Shown here piece by piece: positions 4,486 to 5,742 of a stretch of 5,742 nucleotides of DNA. The stretch spans positions 1-5,742 of the forward strand of contig JAISRF010000115.1 of NCBI GenBank assembly GCA_031273775.1. Direction: 5' to 3'. The notes beneath the pieces were generated by a model that was not told where the DNA came from, searched no databases, and saw nothing but the letters and a program-made list of their open reading frames with translations. Both the position numbers and the translations under genes were made by a program. Position 1 is the first letter of the stretch. Each line of letters opens with the position of its first letter. The DNA comes from Oscillospiraceae bacterium. GTDB lineage: Bacteria; Bacillota; Clostridia; Oscillospirales; Acutalibacteraceae.

Positions 4486-5742
4486 ATGGATCAAAAAACT
4501 TTACAGACTAACCCTGATTTATACAAGATAATATTTGAGTCCATATATGATGGCATTGCAGTTTTAGATAAAAACATGGATTATATCGCCGTTAATCCAG
4601 CTTTTCTTAACTTGACGGGGTTTACAAAAGAAGAAATCATCGGGAAAAACCTTATTGAACTCAAAGGCACAGACGTACAAGCCCCTACGGCTCTGAAAAC
4701 AAAAAAACCCATAGACGGTATCGGACCATCTCTCATTATTCACAAAAAACGCATGTCGGAATCCGACGCTTTCTCCTATACCACCAAAAAACTCTACACT
4801 TATACTGCTGTGGCACCGATTATTGTTGACGATATAGCGGTCGGCACAGTTACGACCTTTAAAATTTTGGAAGACGTACGTAAAAAAATAGACGATTACA
4901 CCCGTAGCATAAAACAAATGCGGAACCAGTTGGCCTCTTTGCATAAAGCGCAAATGACTTTTCAAAGCATCATCGGTGAAAGCCCTGCCATCAAAAAGGC
5001 CATACTCATCGCTCAAAAAGCTGCTGATTCGGAAGCCAGTATTCTCCTTACAGGAGAAAGCGGCACTGGTAAGGAAGTCTTTGCCCAAGCAATCCACAAT
5101 GCCAGTCCCCGTGCGGAGCAGCCTTTTGTCACCCTTAATTGTCCCTGTCTACCGGAATCTCTGGCAGAATCCGAACTTTTTGGTTACGAGGACGGCGCTT
5201 TTTCCGGCGCTGCTAAAGGCGGCAAAATCGGTCTTTATGAAACAGCTGACCACGGCACACTCTTTCTAGATGAAATCGGTGATCTTGATATAACTATCCA
5301 AACTAAAATCCTGCGGGTTCTGGAAAATGGTCAGTTCATGCAAATCGGAGGGCGAAAACCCATTGATACCAATGTGCGCATAATCTCTGCCACCAATCGT
5401 AACCTGACAGAGTTGATGCATATCAAAAAATTCCGGGAAGACCTTTTTTACAGACTTTGTGTTGTGGCCGTGGAAATTCCGCCATTACGCGAACGTAAAT
5501 CGGATATTCCCCTGTTGGCCCAGAAGTTTGTTGATGATTTTTCCCAACATAGCAAGACTTTTGACGAGAAAACCCTGCAATTATTTTCTAATTATTCCTG
5601 GCGTGGCAATATTCGAGAACTGAGAAACATTGTATTGGCTATGGTTAACACCACTGATTCTTCGGTTTTAACTCCTGCACATTTGCCGGACCGCCTGAAA
5701 CCGACCCAGCAAAGCATTGCTTTCAACTTCAACCCGCCTGAC
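4486..5742 (+). CDS. PAS-domain sigma-54-dependent transcriptional activator (bEBP), 3'-truncated by window edge
   Basis: The frame is open from ATG 4486 to the last base, 419 codons with no stop. Residues ~10-125 form a PAS-like sensor (YKIIFESIYDGIAVLDKN, then NPAFLNLTGFTKEEIIGKN); ~126-155 is charged and helical, a likely coiled-coil linker. The AAA+ domain starts at ~160: Walker A GESGTGKE (190-197), the sigma-54 contact loop GAFSGA (237-242, usual form GAFTGA), Walker B GTLFLDEIGD (257-266), the FREDLFYRL box (316-324) and WRGNIRELRN (372-381). Such proteins hydrolyse ATP as hexamers to remodel sigma-54 RNA polymerase at -24/-12 promoters. There is no receiver domain, so control is by a ligand or redox signal at the PAS domain rather than phosphorylation, as far as the sequence shows. 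The Fis-type HTH expected after ~420 is beyond the edge. The divergent permease gene is the obvious target. Family assignment is secure; the signal sensed is unknown. Confidence 0.94.
   Translation, partial: MDQKTLQTNPDLYKIIFESIYDGIAVLDKNMDYIAVNPAFLNLTGFTKEEIIGKNLIELKGTDVQAPTALKTKKPIDGIGPSLIIHKKRMSESDAFSYTTKKLYTYTAVAPIIVDDIAVGTVTTFKILEDVRKKIDDYTRSIKQMRNQLASLHKAQMTFQSIIGESPAIKKAILIAQKAADSEASILLTGESGTGKEVFAQAIHNASPRAEQPFVTLNCPCLPESLAESELFGYEDGAFSGAAKGGKIGLYETADHGTLFLDEIGDLDITIQTKILRVLENGQFMQIGGRKPIDTNVRIISATNRNLTELMHIKKFREDLFYRLCVVAVEIPPLRERKSDIPLLAQKFVDDFSQHSKTFDEKTLQLFSNYSWRGNIRELRNIVLAMVNTTDSSVLTPAHLPDRLKPTQQSIAFNFNPPD

Noticed and set aside
4564..5097. 177-codon minus-strand frame opposite the activator
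   Set aside because: Antisense to the PAS and linker region, which is clearly coding on the plus strand.
1..5742. CRISPR arrays, tRNA/rRNA genes, attachment sites, replication origin
   Set aside because: No regularly spaced repeats, cloverleaf-like segments, rRNA signatures or iteron clusters were seen on reading either strand.

Overview
The window holds two intact functional regions joined by about 1 kb of decayed DNA. The content suggests an anaerobic, low-to-mid GC Firmicute, possibly of the Negativicutes. The reasons are the AGGAGG-type ribosome binding sites, the style of the RelB/DinJ antitoxin remnant, and the combination of a DMSO-reductase-family molybdoenzyme with a sigma-54 activator and an anion/dicarboxylate transporter. 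This placement is inference; no rRNA or tRNA is present to confirm it.

Layout. (1) Positions 3-1949, plus strand: the C-terminal ~648 residues of a bis-MGD molybdopterin oxidoreductase whose 5' end, with the expected Fe-S domain, lies outside the window. (2) Positions 1950-2988: no intact gene. It carries a hairpin just after the oxidoreductase stop, a RelB/DinJ antitoxin pseudogene on the minus strand with at least three frameshifts but a good promoter and RBS, a frameshifted ISKra4-like transposase fragment on the plus strand, and a valS (valyl-tRNA synthetase) 5' fragment on the plus strand that keeps its RBS but has a stop and frameshifts. (3) Positions 2989-4401, minus strand: an intact 470-residue SLC13/DASS-family anion permease. 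(4) Positions 4486-5742, plus strand: a PAS-AAA+ sigma-54-dependent activator, open to the window edge, so its C-terminal DNA-binding domain is not seen.

The permease and the activator are divergent, with an 84-bp gap between their start codons. The simplest reading is a local regulatory pair in which the PAS protein senses a ligand or metabolic state and activates the permease gene through sigma-54; a weak -24/-12-like element lies in the gap on the permease strand. The oxidoreductase is separated from this pair by the decayed stretch and is visibly GC-richer, so a functional link to the permease is not supported by layout.

I do not see a clearly new biological system here. The most informative features are the gene graveyard, with three unrelated remnants in about 1 kb, and the divergent activator/permease pair with its motif variants (GAFSGA in the activator, SIT in place of SNT in the permease).
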